From Perkinsus chesapeaki (Eukaryota; Perkinsozoa; Perkinsida; Perkinsidae): 64,000 nt of DNA. The stretch lies in NCBI GenBank assembly GCA_013115145.1, contig JAAPAO010000089.1, forward strand, positions 1 to 64,000. Direction: 5' to 3'. The notes beneath the pieces were generated by a model. That model had not been told where the DNA came from and did no database searches. It was given only the letters and a program-made list of their open reading frames with translations. Positions 11,575 through 23,254 of this stretch are shown piece after piece. The translations under genes were made by a program, and so were the position numbers. Position 1 is the first letter of the stretch, and every line of letters starts with the position of its first letter.

Positions 11575-12309
11575 CTCGTTCCCTATTTGCCTTCACTTAT
11601 AGTTTCTGTGTCTCTTCTTTACGATGTGGGAAACCGTTTGCTGTAGCGAATGAACCCGAGGTTGTAAACTGCCTTTGGGCACCTGTCTCGGGTGACTGCT
11701 ATAACTCAGAGTTTTTAATTTAGTAGATGCATTACTTTTGCTATCGAGAGTGTTGTGTTGTACAGTAGTACCTATGCTTTGGACGAGTTGGTCAAGCTGG
11801 GCATTGTACGACTAGTACCAGTGGAAGGGTATTAAGGGATAAAAGGTTGATCAAAAAAGGAATAATCGATGATATTTTGAGCATATGCAAGACGACGTAA
11901 CACTATGTCACTCAAAACTGAATGATTAATAACACAATGCAAAATGATTGATCATAATACTACTTGCCATTCACTAATACAGTGGACGCTGTTTGGCAGC
12001 AGCAACACACCGATAACAGGATACTGACCTTAACGGCCACCTCGACCAAATAAACGAACGGAAACGAATCGTATGATACGACAATAACAACGGCGGCTGT
12101 GAGACTCGAGCTCTGGACGAACCCTTAACTGTATCAGTGGACACACTATAAGACTATAAAAAATCCGCAGGTGAAGATGAGACAGAAAACGGTGCTATCA
12201 CAAAGCGGGCCAGAACCCGCTAGTAAAATGTGACGCACCGTGACAGCTGGAACAGTAGCTGGCTCTCGTCCACGGGCATGTATACTGAAGAAGCTTGAGA
12301 TAAATAAAA
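11575..12309. other. Intergenic, convergent 3' ends
   Basis: No coding signal. It lies between the 3' end of the plus-strand membrane gene and the 3' end of the minus-strand globin-like gene, so it probably holds both 3' UTRs and terminators. It is A/T-rich around 11830-11960. Confidence 0.45.
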
Positions 12310-12873
12310 CTAATGTGCTACAGCGTAATCGACAGAAGACCGGCTGTCCTTTGGCTTGATAATAGGCGACGGAGCACTCACAGTAGTATCACTCTGGAGA
12401 GCTCTCATTGGGCACTTGCCACCTTCACCAGGACGGGCTTCAGTATAGGGCCCATAGACGCCCATAAATGCACAAAGGCCATGGATGTAGGGCCTAACGA
12501 ATTGGACCGGCATGTTGAAATCTTCGCACGCCTTGATCTGCATCAGCAACCACCGGTTGCGTTGGTGCCAGGTGAAGCCGTCACCACGGAAGCCGGCTTC
12601 ATTCGGAGCGTTAACTCTGAGAGGACAGTGCTGAGCTTTCTTGTGGGAGGCGTTGACTCTGCGGAGTGAAGGACCAACTTTGTCCACTCCAACTGAATGG
12701 AAGAACCAGCGGCAGAAGAGCTCATGGTGGGGCAGCGTCTTGTCGTCGTACAGCACACCTAGGATCGGGTCACGAAATGACATGTCATAGAAATGCTTGA
12801 CCAGAGCCAGGACGGTCTCTTTGCCACCGGCAATCTCAACGAGGTTGCTGGGGAAGAGCTGCATGCGCCGCAA
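12310..12873 (-). CDS. Truncated-globin-like protein
   Basis: A 187-codon minus-strand frame contains a globin-like core: a B-helix region VKHFYDMSFRDPILGVLY, then a WFFHS segment, a His-containing helix (RRVNASHKKAQHCPLRV) where truncated haemoglobins place the haem-ligating His, and a C-terminal W-containing helix. This matches group I/II truncated globins, which bind O2 or NO at haem, but the family is very divergent and residues were not aligned by program. A splice acceptor (TTTATCCAG) lies just upstream of the first Met at 12873, so an N-terminal exon is likely. The C-terminal 40 residues are low-complexity Ser/Pro. Confidence 0.55.
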   Translation of the reverse strand: MRRMQLFPSNLVEIAGGKETVLALVKHFYDMSFRDPILGVLYDDKTLPHHELFCRWFFHSVGVDKVGPSLRRVNASHKKAQHCPLRVNAPNEAGFRGDGFTWHQRNRWLLMQIKACEDFNMPVQFVRPYIHGLCAFMGVYGPYTEARPGEGGKCPMRALQSDTTVSAPSPIIKPKDSRSSVDYAVAH

Positions 12874-13465
12874 CTGGATAAAAATAAACTAAAAGAACTC
12901 TGGTCCATGATATCTGACATTAGCCCACACTGAACAGCGACAGACGAAAGATTGAAAGACTGTAGGAGGGTAATAACGCAGGGAAAAACCAAGTCCACCA
13001 CCATGAAAAATTATCGAGAGGTTCCTCTGAATTTAAAACTCCAAAGTCGTATGTCGCAACAATGGGAATAAAATTTCCTACGTACGGACGAACGCTGACA
13101 TTTTTTTTGAATATTAAATTTGAGGAGTGGAGGGTACTAAGGCTCTGCGGCAACCAGTTCATGAGAATCTCTGCACGCAAGTGTCTTGCACGCATGCGCA
13201 TGGATACCCTCGAAGACCTCGTCCTTGTTGCTGAGAAAGTATACGACAGTTCCAACTGAACATTCGTAGCGCCTAGACTGCGTCTACAGATCGGACCCTT
13301 ATGTAGCAAACTGTGCACCCGAAAAAGGATTTTTGCCACTATCGCTGATCAACTCGAATTACGGTCACCATCACACTCCAACAATTGAAGTACCCAAAGG
13401 CAAACAATATTTACCAAATCCAACGCGACATCGATGCTTCATAAACTTCACGAGGGGCTCTTGAG
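12874..13465 (-). other. Possible 5' exons of the globin-like gene
   Basis: A minus-strand stretch near 13255-13150, after a CTTTCTCAG acceptor, reads NKDEVFEGIHAHACKTLAC and looks coding. A strong donor-like CCGTACGTAGG occurs near 13080. These may be upstream exons of the globin-like gene, but I could not join them in phase. Confidence 0.25.
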
Positions 13466-16400
13466 TTAAACATGCGGTGCATTGGGTGATGCCTTCGGCG
13501 GAGATATGTGGCATTCTGAAGGGAATCGTAGAAATCGAGATCTCCGTTCACCAACCTTCGCCGCCTGAGAGCTCCGCTTCGGCGACCAGTGTGAACTCCG
13601 CTGGTTCTGCGATAGGGGGCTCCAAAGAGGATGCGCTCTGGTTTCTGTCAAATAGCATTCGATCCCCTTTCGGAGATTTGAGCGAAGGAGGAATCACGCC
13701 AGCTAAATGAGCATTTTCCAATAACGCGGTCGCGCTCGACCTACGCCTCTTATTGGCCGATGGTGGCCGATAAACCGGCGCTGGTGGGCGGAGCATGTTC
13801 TTCGACTTGATTGCTAGAGCGCGCTCCAGCGACTGAACCTGAAAGATGCTAGGTCGCGCCAAACCTGTACTGGAGAGAGCCGGACGTTCTTGACGTGCTG
13901 GTCAAGTGTCGTTGCACGTTTTGGGCTTTTATCACTGGAGACGTCGGCGTGGTGCTCGTTGGAAGGAGTGGGCTAATCAAAGCAACTTTTCGGAGGTCAT
14001 CGCTTCGGATCGCAGTACTTCAGGGGCGATTGCCAACAGCTTCTCCTTCTCCGCATTGAGAGCCTCAATGGTGGCTTCCGCCTTTCGGCAGAGATCGTCA
14101 CAGCATCGCTCAGCATGCACCTACGCGGATATAGCCAACAGTCTCGCAATAAAATGCCTACACTTGTTGAGCTTTGAGCTGACGCTCGGACTAATTCCAC
14201 AAGCCTCTGAGTTTCCTCTCGCGCTTGCATGAGGACTGGTGTAATGTGCTTCTTCCATTGCATTCTTGCCTCTAAGGTCGCCGCGCTAACCTGTGAGCTG
14301 AAACATACCGCACGTGCCCCGCATCAATCGCCGACGGTCAGCTCGTCCGTGACTTGTTCCCATACTGCAGCCCTCGTCAGGACCTCCTCCGATTTCAACG
14401 TGAAGTCGTCGCAAGCTGAAATAAGTCTGAAGGAGGAAAACACTCCACCGGTTTGAAGAATCCCTTTCACAGTGGAATCCTCTTACTTTCCTACGGCAAG
14501 AGTCTTGTCTTCAATCGGCCCCAGAACTTGAGTCCGAATATCATCAAAGATGGCAGAGAGGTTACGACGAAGCTAAACCGAACATTGTACATTTCTCCCC
14601 GAAGATACGGGGAATCTCGGAACATCCACAGTTGCCCTGCTCTTATAAGGACGAGCTGCGACACTTCGAGTTCTCACATCCTCTTCGAGAGTCAGTTTCC
14701 ACGATTTCAAAGATGCTGCCGCTTCCTCCCTTTCTGCGTTCAATTTCCTCTCAAACTTCTCGCGCTTTGCTTTCACAGCTGCGTTTTCCTGGGATAAATG
14801 AAGGTATCCCGATAGCGGGACGACATCAACAATTGCAGGTAAAGTGCGTGGGGGTATCCTGGTGTTCTCACAGGCTCATTTTCCTTCATTTTCTCGACCT
14901 CTTCCTCAGGTTTATGCTTTCCTACTTCTTTCTCAAGACGGGCCTGGTACAAGGGGGTGATGTGAGCTACCAAGCGGGAGAGAACTTACCTGCAGCATTC
15001 GAGCTCGGTACTGTAAAGTCGCCAAGGCATTGCGGCATGAGATGCCCACAGTCAAACCATTGATGTCATCGACGTAACCAACCACTGACCGGAGAATGCC
15101 TTTTAATGGCTGCTTCCTGTAGCCTCCGCCCTATAAGAAAGGCGAGCTCCTCACAGTGGTATGAGCATAAAGAGGTGTCCCACTTCCCAATAGCTGTACA
15201 TCTTTTCCTGAGCCTTGAACAGCTTCAAGTCGTACTCGAACAACGCTCGCTTATTTTCGAATTCTCTTTCGCGCCGCATTTTTCGTTCCTCTAGCTTCTG
15301 CTCCATCTGTCATGGAGGTGGTTTACTGTCTATTCGTTGCGGAAGTCAAACCTCTGACGTTTCTGCCACGCTTGACTTTTGTAAATCCTCATGAGCCGCT
15401 TTGACGTTCAGCATGAGAGAGTTAAGCTCAGCAATGGCTACTGTCAGCAGAGGTTGATATGCATCAATGGCCGCGTTACGCTTGTCTCGCCGAAGCTTCT
15501 CGAGCCTGTGGATGCGACGCGTCTCGCTCTCTGGCGTCACAGTAATACACTACGTAGGTGCGCATAGAAATGAAACTTCGCGGCTAATATTTCCCGACCC
15601 TGCTGCTTGGAAATGCAGCTTTCATCGGCGTTCTCGAAGACTTTGCAAAAGGTGAGATGAAAGTGATGGTGATTCACCATGGGAAGCCCTCACCTATCGA
15701 CTCGCTTATGTTCAAGGTCATGCCGGAGCTTAGCAGCGTCCGCTTCCAGTTTCAATAGTTTCTCATTATCTTGATTTTTAAAGAATGCGATCCGCTGTCC
15801 TCTTTCTATCTTGTTCATGCCTTGGATGAGCTCGTCCTCCGATTGCAATCCCTCTTCTGCTTCCTAAGCGGACCTCTAAAGGCGAACTCTGCCGACTCCG
15901 CGTCAAACAGGTTGTTATGGATGGGCAAAGTGAAAAAAACGACATATACATTATCGGTCGTTTAGCTCAGTCGGTTAGAGCATCGTGCTAATAACGCGAG
16001 GGTCGCAGGTTCGAGCCCTGCATCGACCATTTAACTTATTCCAGACGGACTTACAAATTACTACATTCCGTATTCAATTAGCTTCACTTGAATAGGCCAC
16101 AAGGATAACGAATTCAACATGAAAATGCTTGGTAATCTCGCCTCCTACCAAGTTGATGTCCTTTGGGTTGCTCATTTCATCATCTATCCTTTCATGTATA
16201 TGTTGAAGTAATTTCCCTAGAGCTTCACAGTCCGCTTCCGCTTGCCTCTGATCATCGTGTGGCGACTGAAACATGCGAAGATTCTCGCCAGTCTACTCTC
16301 AAATATTGTTCCTAATGGGAACAGATGCACCCTACGTAACGAACCACTCTTGGAGTTCAATAACGGAAATATAGCTCCAAACAGCATCACAGTTCGATAT

Positions 16401-19400
16401 CTATAGCAGGCACACTCCTCACCTTTCTAGCCCTCTGCATGGCCAGCCTGCTCATATCGATTGCGGACAGCACGTCGCAGTACACAAATCCAGCGGAACT
16501 GTACCGCACAGAAGCATCCAATTGGGCCAATCGAAGTGAAAGCTCCCTGGCTTCGTTCAGGATAGCCCCTTCGTTCCGCAGTTGGACCTATACTGTAGTA
16601 TGAAATGCTCCGAGTCGGACGTCGAAGATGGTTGCCAAGGGCAACTTGCCGTAGCACGGCTGCTGTTCACCTTCCGATCTTCAATTCCGCGCAGCAGTGG
16701 AACTTTTTCTTCAAGAATTCTGAGCCGCAGCTCAATGTCTTTCATTTCTTGTAGCTACAGATCAGCGAACTCAGTCAAGACTGGGATCACGATTTACCTG
16801 GCTAGTCCTCTCTGTGACCACCGCTTTCGCCCTTTGCAATGCGCGTTCTTCAAGGCTTTGCTCAAATCTGCCTTTCACTTCTAGGGCAGCATCTGACAGC
16901 CAAGAATAGCGACACTGTTGTATTCTTTACGGTCTCTCTCACCTAGCTTGGTTATTCTATCGACCGGCACTTTCTCGACCCCACCGAATTTTCTAGCTAG
17001 CCTCGACAACTTCTCATGCTTCAGCTTCATCAGGCAACTGATCGAAAAGGGCCGTCCGGACTCTGTGCCACTTAAGGTTTGGCCGTATCAGACCGCTGGT
17101 GGGTTGCCGTAATCGTGAAGTAACCTTTGCACGCGTCACGGGGCTGAAATCACAGCCTTTTGTCTTGAATCGGAAATTTTCACCAAACTATAAAGAATCA
17201 AGACGAGGGTACTAGAGATCGTGTCTGCTGACAGGAGCAAGGACGAGGGACTCTCACTTCTGGGTTCGGTTGTGCAATGAGGTCTCCAACTTGGAGAGAA
17301 TAGTTTCGGCTTCGGCCTTTCTCTCGACGATTGATGCATGCATCGATCGCTCGACTTCCACAAGCTCCGGGTACTTCTGAACTGAGCGAAGATCGGAAGG
17401 GGGCTCTATCAGAATGACAATCACTGAAGTCCGGCCGGGCGATCTCTTCCAGTATCGACTTGTCGGAATCGCTAGGGAAATCGGCGAGGCAAGAATCTGA
17501 CGGGGACACCAGCTACGCCGTAGTCGGCTGAGGCTGCCATACCGTCACTCTCCTCGGAACTGCTTGTTTCCAACTTTGCTTCAAGCAGGTCAGCAGCGGC
17601 TCGCAAGCGATTCATTCGAGACTTTGCGAAGTCCCTGTTGAACAAGTTCTGGACCTGAATCAAGCAGCTGGTGAGACGAGTACAATGTGATCTGGATTAC
17701 ATCTGCAATGGTCACTTCTTCTTCGAGGAATACTGGTGGAGGCGGCAAAGGGATACCTGAAACCCTAGGCTGCCTCTCGAGCGTATGCACTTTAGTGACC
17801 GCTTCTCTCCGCTCCGACCTCAGACAGCACCTCTTTGGTACTATGCGGCTCATCGATCTCACCCGTGGTCACGGGCGAACCTACAAAAAACTATATCATG
17901 CTCATGAGGCAGATCGCACCCTGCTCGTCCTCTGCTGCGTAAGTGGCTTTCTCTATGTCTTCCTGCGCATCTTCCATCCCTGACTTCGCAGTAACGAAGC
18001 GCGGCCTTCCTCTCACATCTTTCTCTTTCCCCTTGCACATCTTCGCTCTCAGAGCTGCTACTCGAGAGATCCTTCTCCCCACGATCAACCTCGGTCTCAA
18101 TCGCAGCCTCTACGCCAGCTGTTGGAGCGGAAGCTTCATCCCTCAGAGTCTCGCCGGAGGTAGGCACGATTCCAGCCTCTATGGTATCTCCGAAGCTGGG
18201 GCTCTTAGCTGATTGGGGGCACTCACTAACAATGTTTCAGTGCTGTTCTTACGCCCCGTTAATTCAACAGGAGCAGCGCCGTCCTCCGCCAGCTCAGCCA
18301 TAACGTCTTCGACGGATTCCTCGGCTGATGAGCTTGAACTCGAAGAGCCTACTAAACTATGAGCTGGGTTTGTCGGCCCTTAACCGCTCACCTTCGCTGC
18401 TAATACTATCCGACCCGCTCGTAGAGGCGGCGCCGGTCGTCTTGGGGGAAGGTCCAGAAAGAATGGTCTTGTCATCGGCCGGAAGCAGCTTCACTCCTGA
18501 ACCGAACGCCGGCCGAGATTGTCGAGGTGACGTAGAAGTAATGGTCTCTGCAGGCTCACCGATATCGCTTGATGTGGCATACTTGTAATATGCTGTATTA
18601 TGCTTGAATATGAAGCACACATCATCGCCCTTCAAACCCACAATAACCACGTCGAAGAACTTCCCTTGGTTGCCTGAAAAGCGATCCTTTTGGCCTCCCC
18701 AAGGTATACATTTGCTTTTATATGTAAAAAGCTCCCTGCATCCCGTCGCTCTGGAGATCTGATCTTCGCTCAAGTATTCAAGCCGCACAGGCAGAAAATG
18801 ATAAAATTTGCCCGTGAACAGATTGAAGGATCTCACTTGAATACCATCTACATTCCTCGCCCACAGCACACCACTGGGGGAACCTTTCCTCAGCCTCGCC
18901 CTCACCAGTGCCTTCCGCTAAAGCAGCCTTCAGTAGTGCCTAACCAAGCAAATCGGGGAACCCTCCAGGCGTGACACGCTCACCATGTTTGTGTCGCCCC
19001 GGTCTGAATCCGTGTCACGATGACCGATCCCAACGGCCGAGCAAATGTGATCGAGTGTGGCAGCGAGATCTGCGACCTTCGTGGCCATGGTGGATCCATC
19101 TGGGCCCTCTGTGAAGCAACAACGCTGAATCCTGCTGAGCCAGTGGGTTATACCGTCGTTCACAGATACTCCATGGAGAGCACTTTCAATGGCCCTCTTC
19201 TCAGTCTCACAGGAATGGATAATTCTTAGAAGGGCTGCCCGGAGCGATGCGCTTAACTTATGTTGCTGCTGTTCCCTGCGCTCTATCTCGTACATGGGGT
19301 CGTGCTTTAGTATGGCGTCTGGGACCTACGCCTATATACCGTAATACGTATACGTAATACGCTAAAGGGCCTTCTGAATTATGTAGACTAGCATCGACAT

Positions 19401-20684
19401 GTGTGAATCTATTAATTGAGTAAATCAGCATGCTCAGCAACTCCAGTCACGAGTGAGTCCACGAGCCACTGGAGCACACTGGAGATAACTTGGCTCGTTG
19501 CCTCCAGCAAGGGGACCGTTAATGATAGCGTTGCCAGTAAGAAAGGAGGAAAGATATAGCGCTGATGAGCGTGCCGAAAAGAAGTGTGTTGCCGAAAGTG
19601 CGCAACAACTTCGGTTAGATCTCGTTACCCAATCGGCACTATGCGTCCAACTGCCGTCCTTCTCCTGATAGGCCTCTCTCATTTTTACGAACGTCCAGCC
19701 AGACTGGTGTCTCTCCAGCACTTCAACAACTTGCCCATCATCAACATCGAAATTTTCTCCACTATACCTTCCCACTGTGTGGACCTGATTCCAGCCTGTG
19801 CCGCGACGAGCAGGTTTTGCCTTAGCCAGCGTTACAAGTTCCGTCTCCACAAGTATCGAATCGGGTAGCCAGCATCTCCTTAAAGGAACTTCTAATGTAA
19901 AGTCGGTTATCTTGACAAACGTCCAACCACTAGGATGCCTCTCAACGAGCTGCACCAAATCTCCAACCACTACCTGATTAGACCGCACGGAAGATCTAAG
20001 CCGACAAAGTTCATTTGCCTATTGCTCCAAAATGATTCGTTTTTTGGCGAGGCATGATCACTACTGTAGACCACTAGTGGGGCCCTGGTCCATGGTTGGT
20101 CCAGCCGACCAGCCAGGCAGTCGCCGGCTGCTTGTCGCAGACCGCCACCCAGCCACCGACGATTCTACTATAGGACTACGGATTCTACTGTAGATTCCTA
20201 ATAGTATGGCGAGCCTGATGGCCGGCAACACTGATGGCATCCGAAGCATTCGCAGAAGCTCAGTAAAGAACACTCCATAACTCATGTCCTCACTTCTATC
20301 TCGACGAGTGTGCCATCTGGCTGTTCAGCATTGTACGCTCGATAGGCATGGTTCACTATACATGTCCGTAGCAGTGGAGCGACCACATTACTAGGAAGCC
20401 AACCTGCGTTATAGGTGTCCAACAAACTTTACGAGTGCAGAACTTCGCTCACCCTTTTGCCTACGGCTCTTTCGAGCGAACGTCCAACCACTCACATGCT
20501 GCTCTAGTACGATGAGTAGGTCACCTACGGTAGGGTTGTGTTTAGCTTGCATTGAAGACAGGAGCTTCGGAATATGAATCGCACCTTTGCTCACGGAGAG
20601 CTGGGAGCTATCGGTTGATGCAGCGCGGAAACCGTGGCGACATTGGAATGCTTTCAATGGCTCGCTTGCTGTCGAAGGTGGCAA
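13466..20684 (-). CDS. Long multi-exon protein: N-terminal SH3-like domains, then coiled coils
   Basis: Read 5' to 3' on the minus strand. At 20684-20300 an SH3-like unit (VGDLLIVLEQHVSGWTFARK ... GWLPSN) is split by an intron ending ATAACGCAG. At 19988-19434 two more units (VGDLVQLVERHPSGWTFVKI; DGQVVEVLERHQSGWTFVKM ... DWVTRSN) share the ALYDY-free SH3 pattern of L-x-V-L-E-x-H-x-S-G-W. Exons near 19300-18930 and 18905-18357 hold a helical region and a possible beta-rich domain, then acidic Ser/Glu runs. From 17860 to 13548 about ten short exons are strongly heptad-like (for example MEQKLEERKMRRERE near 15310, VKAKREKFERKLNAEREEA near 14770). Function unknown; a scaffold or cytoskeletal protein is plausible. 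It might be two genes, as no single exon links 18.3 and 17.9 kb cleanly. Confidence 0.5.
15956..16029 (+). tRNA. tRNA-Ile (anticodon AAT)
   Basis: A 74-nt cloverleaf with D-arm TTAGCTCAGTCGG (A box), anticodon loop reading CTAATAA with AAT, and T-arm GGTTCGAGCC (B box), ending in discriminator A. Acceptor GGTCGTT pairs with ATCGACC with one mismatch. It sits, in antisense orientation, between coding exons of the minus-strand coiled-coil gene. Confidence 0.93.
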
Positions 20685-21355
20685 CCAATCCGGTGTGAAT
20701 TCGTAACTGCGGTTTGGGTTAATAGAGTACGAGTCTTAGAACCTTATGACGAGTATAAGTACGTGGATCACATCACCATGGTGGGTTCTGGTAGCGAGCA
20801 TCGATAACCTATCGACGATAGATCCCTTGCCACCCTTACGTTCGGATTCTAACAGGCTCGGCGCAAGCGTACTGACTGATCCATAAATGATCGTCTTCCA
20901 CGGCTTGTATTCTAGCCTTAGTGGTCTGGTTCGAAGCGAAGTCCCACACGTAGCCTAGCAAAACATAGGTCTCTCCATGTTGCAACGATGTACAGATTGA
21001 AGCGAGATGCAAAACCGTTAAGGAGAGCTAATGATATAGATTACAGACCATGCGTAACTTGGCCAGGGAGGAAAGCTATATGGCATATCGCCGAGAAACT
21101 AACATTCTACATATTGTTACCTTCAACACCAACTGAAAGGACTTCCCGTGACGGCATGGCCAAGAGGATTTCTTCCGCACGGAATCTGATGGTGAGTCGC
21201 ATAGCGATATTGGCGAGGATGTATGACTAAGTTCGAATTACACGTACGCAAAAACGGACGTACACTGTGGAGGGCCGACATGGCTTGAATGCGATCATGA
21301 CCGGGGAAAGTGACACTCTAGCCAGAGATGATTCTATCAACAAACGTTAACCGGT
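20685..21355. other. Intergenic or 5' region, no gene seen
   Basis: No coding signal of note. It is upstream of the SH3/coiled-coil gene and downstream of the MGCSFS gene, so it may hold the promoter of the former. Confidence 0.35.
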
Positions 21356-22045
21356 CTACGCTATTTTGCCCAGGGACTGTCCTATGGTCTCCAAAGCATC
21401 TACGTCTGCAGACGAAAGTTCCGGCCGGGCACCAGCGGAGTCGAATAAATCGTTCTCTGTAGCTCCTTCATCTGAAAGCATCACTTGCAGCCAATAAGGC
21501 ATTTCGAGTGCAGTAATGCTGCTCAGGGTCCGTGGTGGAGGCATCAGCAAGTGTAGTGGAGCCGTTACTTACAGTCAGCCTGGTGGTCCGATGCACCGTC
21601 GACTGTGTACTTCAGAACTGCATCTTTGCTGGTTTTAGAAAAGGAACATCCCATAGGTCATACAAGGTGATAATACTAGTGACAACAAGCTCAGCGTATT
21701 TTGAGAGTGTTTCTCATCTGAATGCTTTTGACACGTTTATGGCGATACCTCACACTGTGAATGCGCGCAAGCAACAGACCATCGGTCCCATTGAACACAA
21801 AGCACCGTACAGTGCGCACAAAAATGAAAATTCCAGTTCACATGACAGTGGATCGAATGGACTTGATCATTCGACAGCTCTGATAGTGTTGACCGTGTGG
21901 ATCATATCCTTCTCGCAGGTACTCCCGCAATTAACTCAAACCTTTACTTCAGCGCATAACGTAACCGCTTTGATTCATCCGTCTCCGCTAGACATGCTCG
22001 AATACAGAGCATACGCTGTTGATTTGGTAACCTGACCAGGATTTT
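21340..22045. repeat. Dispersed duplicated module, copy 1 (MGCSFS gene plus 5' region)
   Basis: This segment matches 34255-34930 over the gene and its upstream region. Its distal part, including GTGCGCACAAAAATGAAAAT (about 21815) and CTGATAGTGTTGACCGTGT, recurs at 32090-32280 and in part at 35520-35680. Similarity is interrupted by small indels, so these are old duplicates. Confidence 0.75.
21356..21654 (-). CDS. Small protein with N-myristoylation-like start (MGCSFS)
   Basis: The minus-strand ATG at 21654 starts MGCSFSKTSKDAVLKYTVDG, the pattern of a dually acylated (Gly2 myristate, Cys3 palmitate) N-terminus. This exon ends at a GTAAGT donor. A second segment ends ETIGQSLGKIA and TAG at 21358-21356, with an acidic middle (MLSDEGATENDLF). 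The exact acceptor joining the two was not resolved in phase. A degraded homologue is at 34266-34622. The likely role is a small membrane-tethered protein; family unknown. Confidence 0.5.
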
Positions 22046-23254
22046 TGGCTAAGGCTTGTCCCAATAGGGCTTGGGTAGCGCAATGAGGCGGAGGCAATAG
22101 ATTACAGCAGAGAAGCTCTCTCATCTTACCCCCAGATGGCCCAAAGTTGCTACTGCCGAGGCTTTCTATCAAGACAAGGGAAAGTGACACGAGTCACACA
22201 AGCAATGCGAAACTAAAATGCAAAGCCTTCGCAGCAGAGGTGCACAGGTGGGTTACTTTGCCTCATCGTAAGCTTCCTCCAAGTATCGATCATCTCCATA
22301 TTTTGGTCCCTGCCATGGACTCTATGGCAACATGCCCTTCAGTCGTCCTTTCCACTGGCCAGTCGAGGCTGACAACAGAACACGGCAGAGTCAGCAGCTG
22401 GTTTTCCGCGATAACAGACCGAACATTACAACTCCCGAACAACACCAGGACGAAGCTGAGTCACCCATAACATAATAGATACCTCTGGCCGTACAGCGAC
22501 GGGAGACTTTGAGGATATACGAGGTCCCAATATTGAATCACTGCGAACGACTTCAGATCCAATGGAGATGGTCCATGGCATCCGTTGTAAGATGATCGTA
22601 CTGTGATTTGATAGCCATGTCAGTTGCTCATTCTTGAAGGGAGTCCCGTTCAAGATGGCCGCCTTAACTCGAGCCACGATCGCCGAGAGAAGCACCAACC
22701 GGGTGTTAGATGATCGTGAGAGTCCAAATGATCTTGGGGCAGCCCTAGCTCGTACAAGTTAACAGTTTATGTAGGGTAATACTCAGTAGGTGCATGATCG
22801 GATTCGATCGCCAAGGAAAGATTTGGAAGGAGCTAGGAAAATAAGCGGCAAAAGATGTAAGTTATAGCATACACACCAAACCGCTTTAGTTCTCAATGTG
22901 CCGCAGACCCGCAGCGTTCCAGACACTGCATCTGAGCTGTAAATAACACCATCGTTTGACACACTGAGTACGATTAACAAGAGATATCCGAAAGTCGCGG
23001 ATCATGGTATCACGCAATAACATTTTTCAATATCCCTGTACACTTAACGCAATGGCAAGCTTTTGCGAACAATAAGTCGTAAAAGCCCTCAGGCTGTTTG
23101 AAGATGGACTACAAGCTTTGAAACAGCCCTCCGGTTGACATACACAAAATTCTCACACCAAGACCTTCCCAATACAATACTTACCTACATTAATAGACGC
23201 TGAGAATAAACTTATTGGTGCATGAACTTGTCATTGCTACATGAAGCTTGACTT
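22046..23254. other. No confident gene; weak minus-strand ORFs
   Basis: Minus-strand ORFs at 22698-22426 and 22980-22783 have somewhat protein-like composition but no motif. A 3' UTR of the esterase-like gene may extend into the right part. Confidence 0.3.
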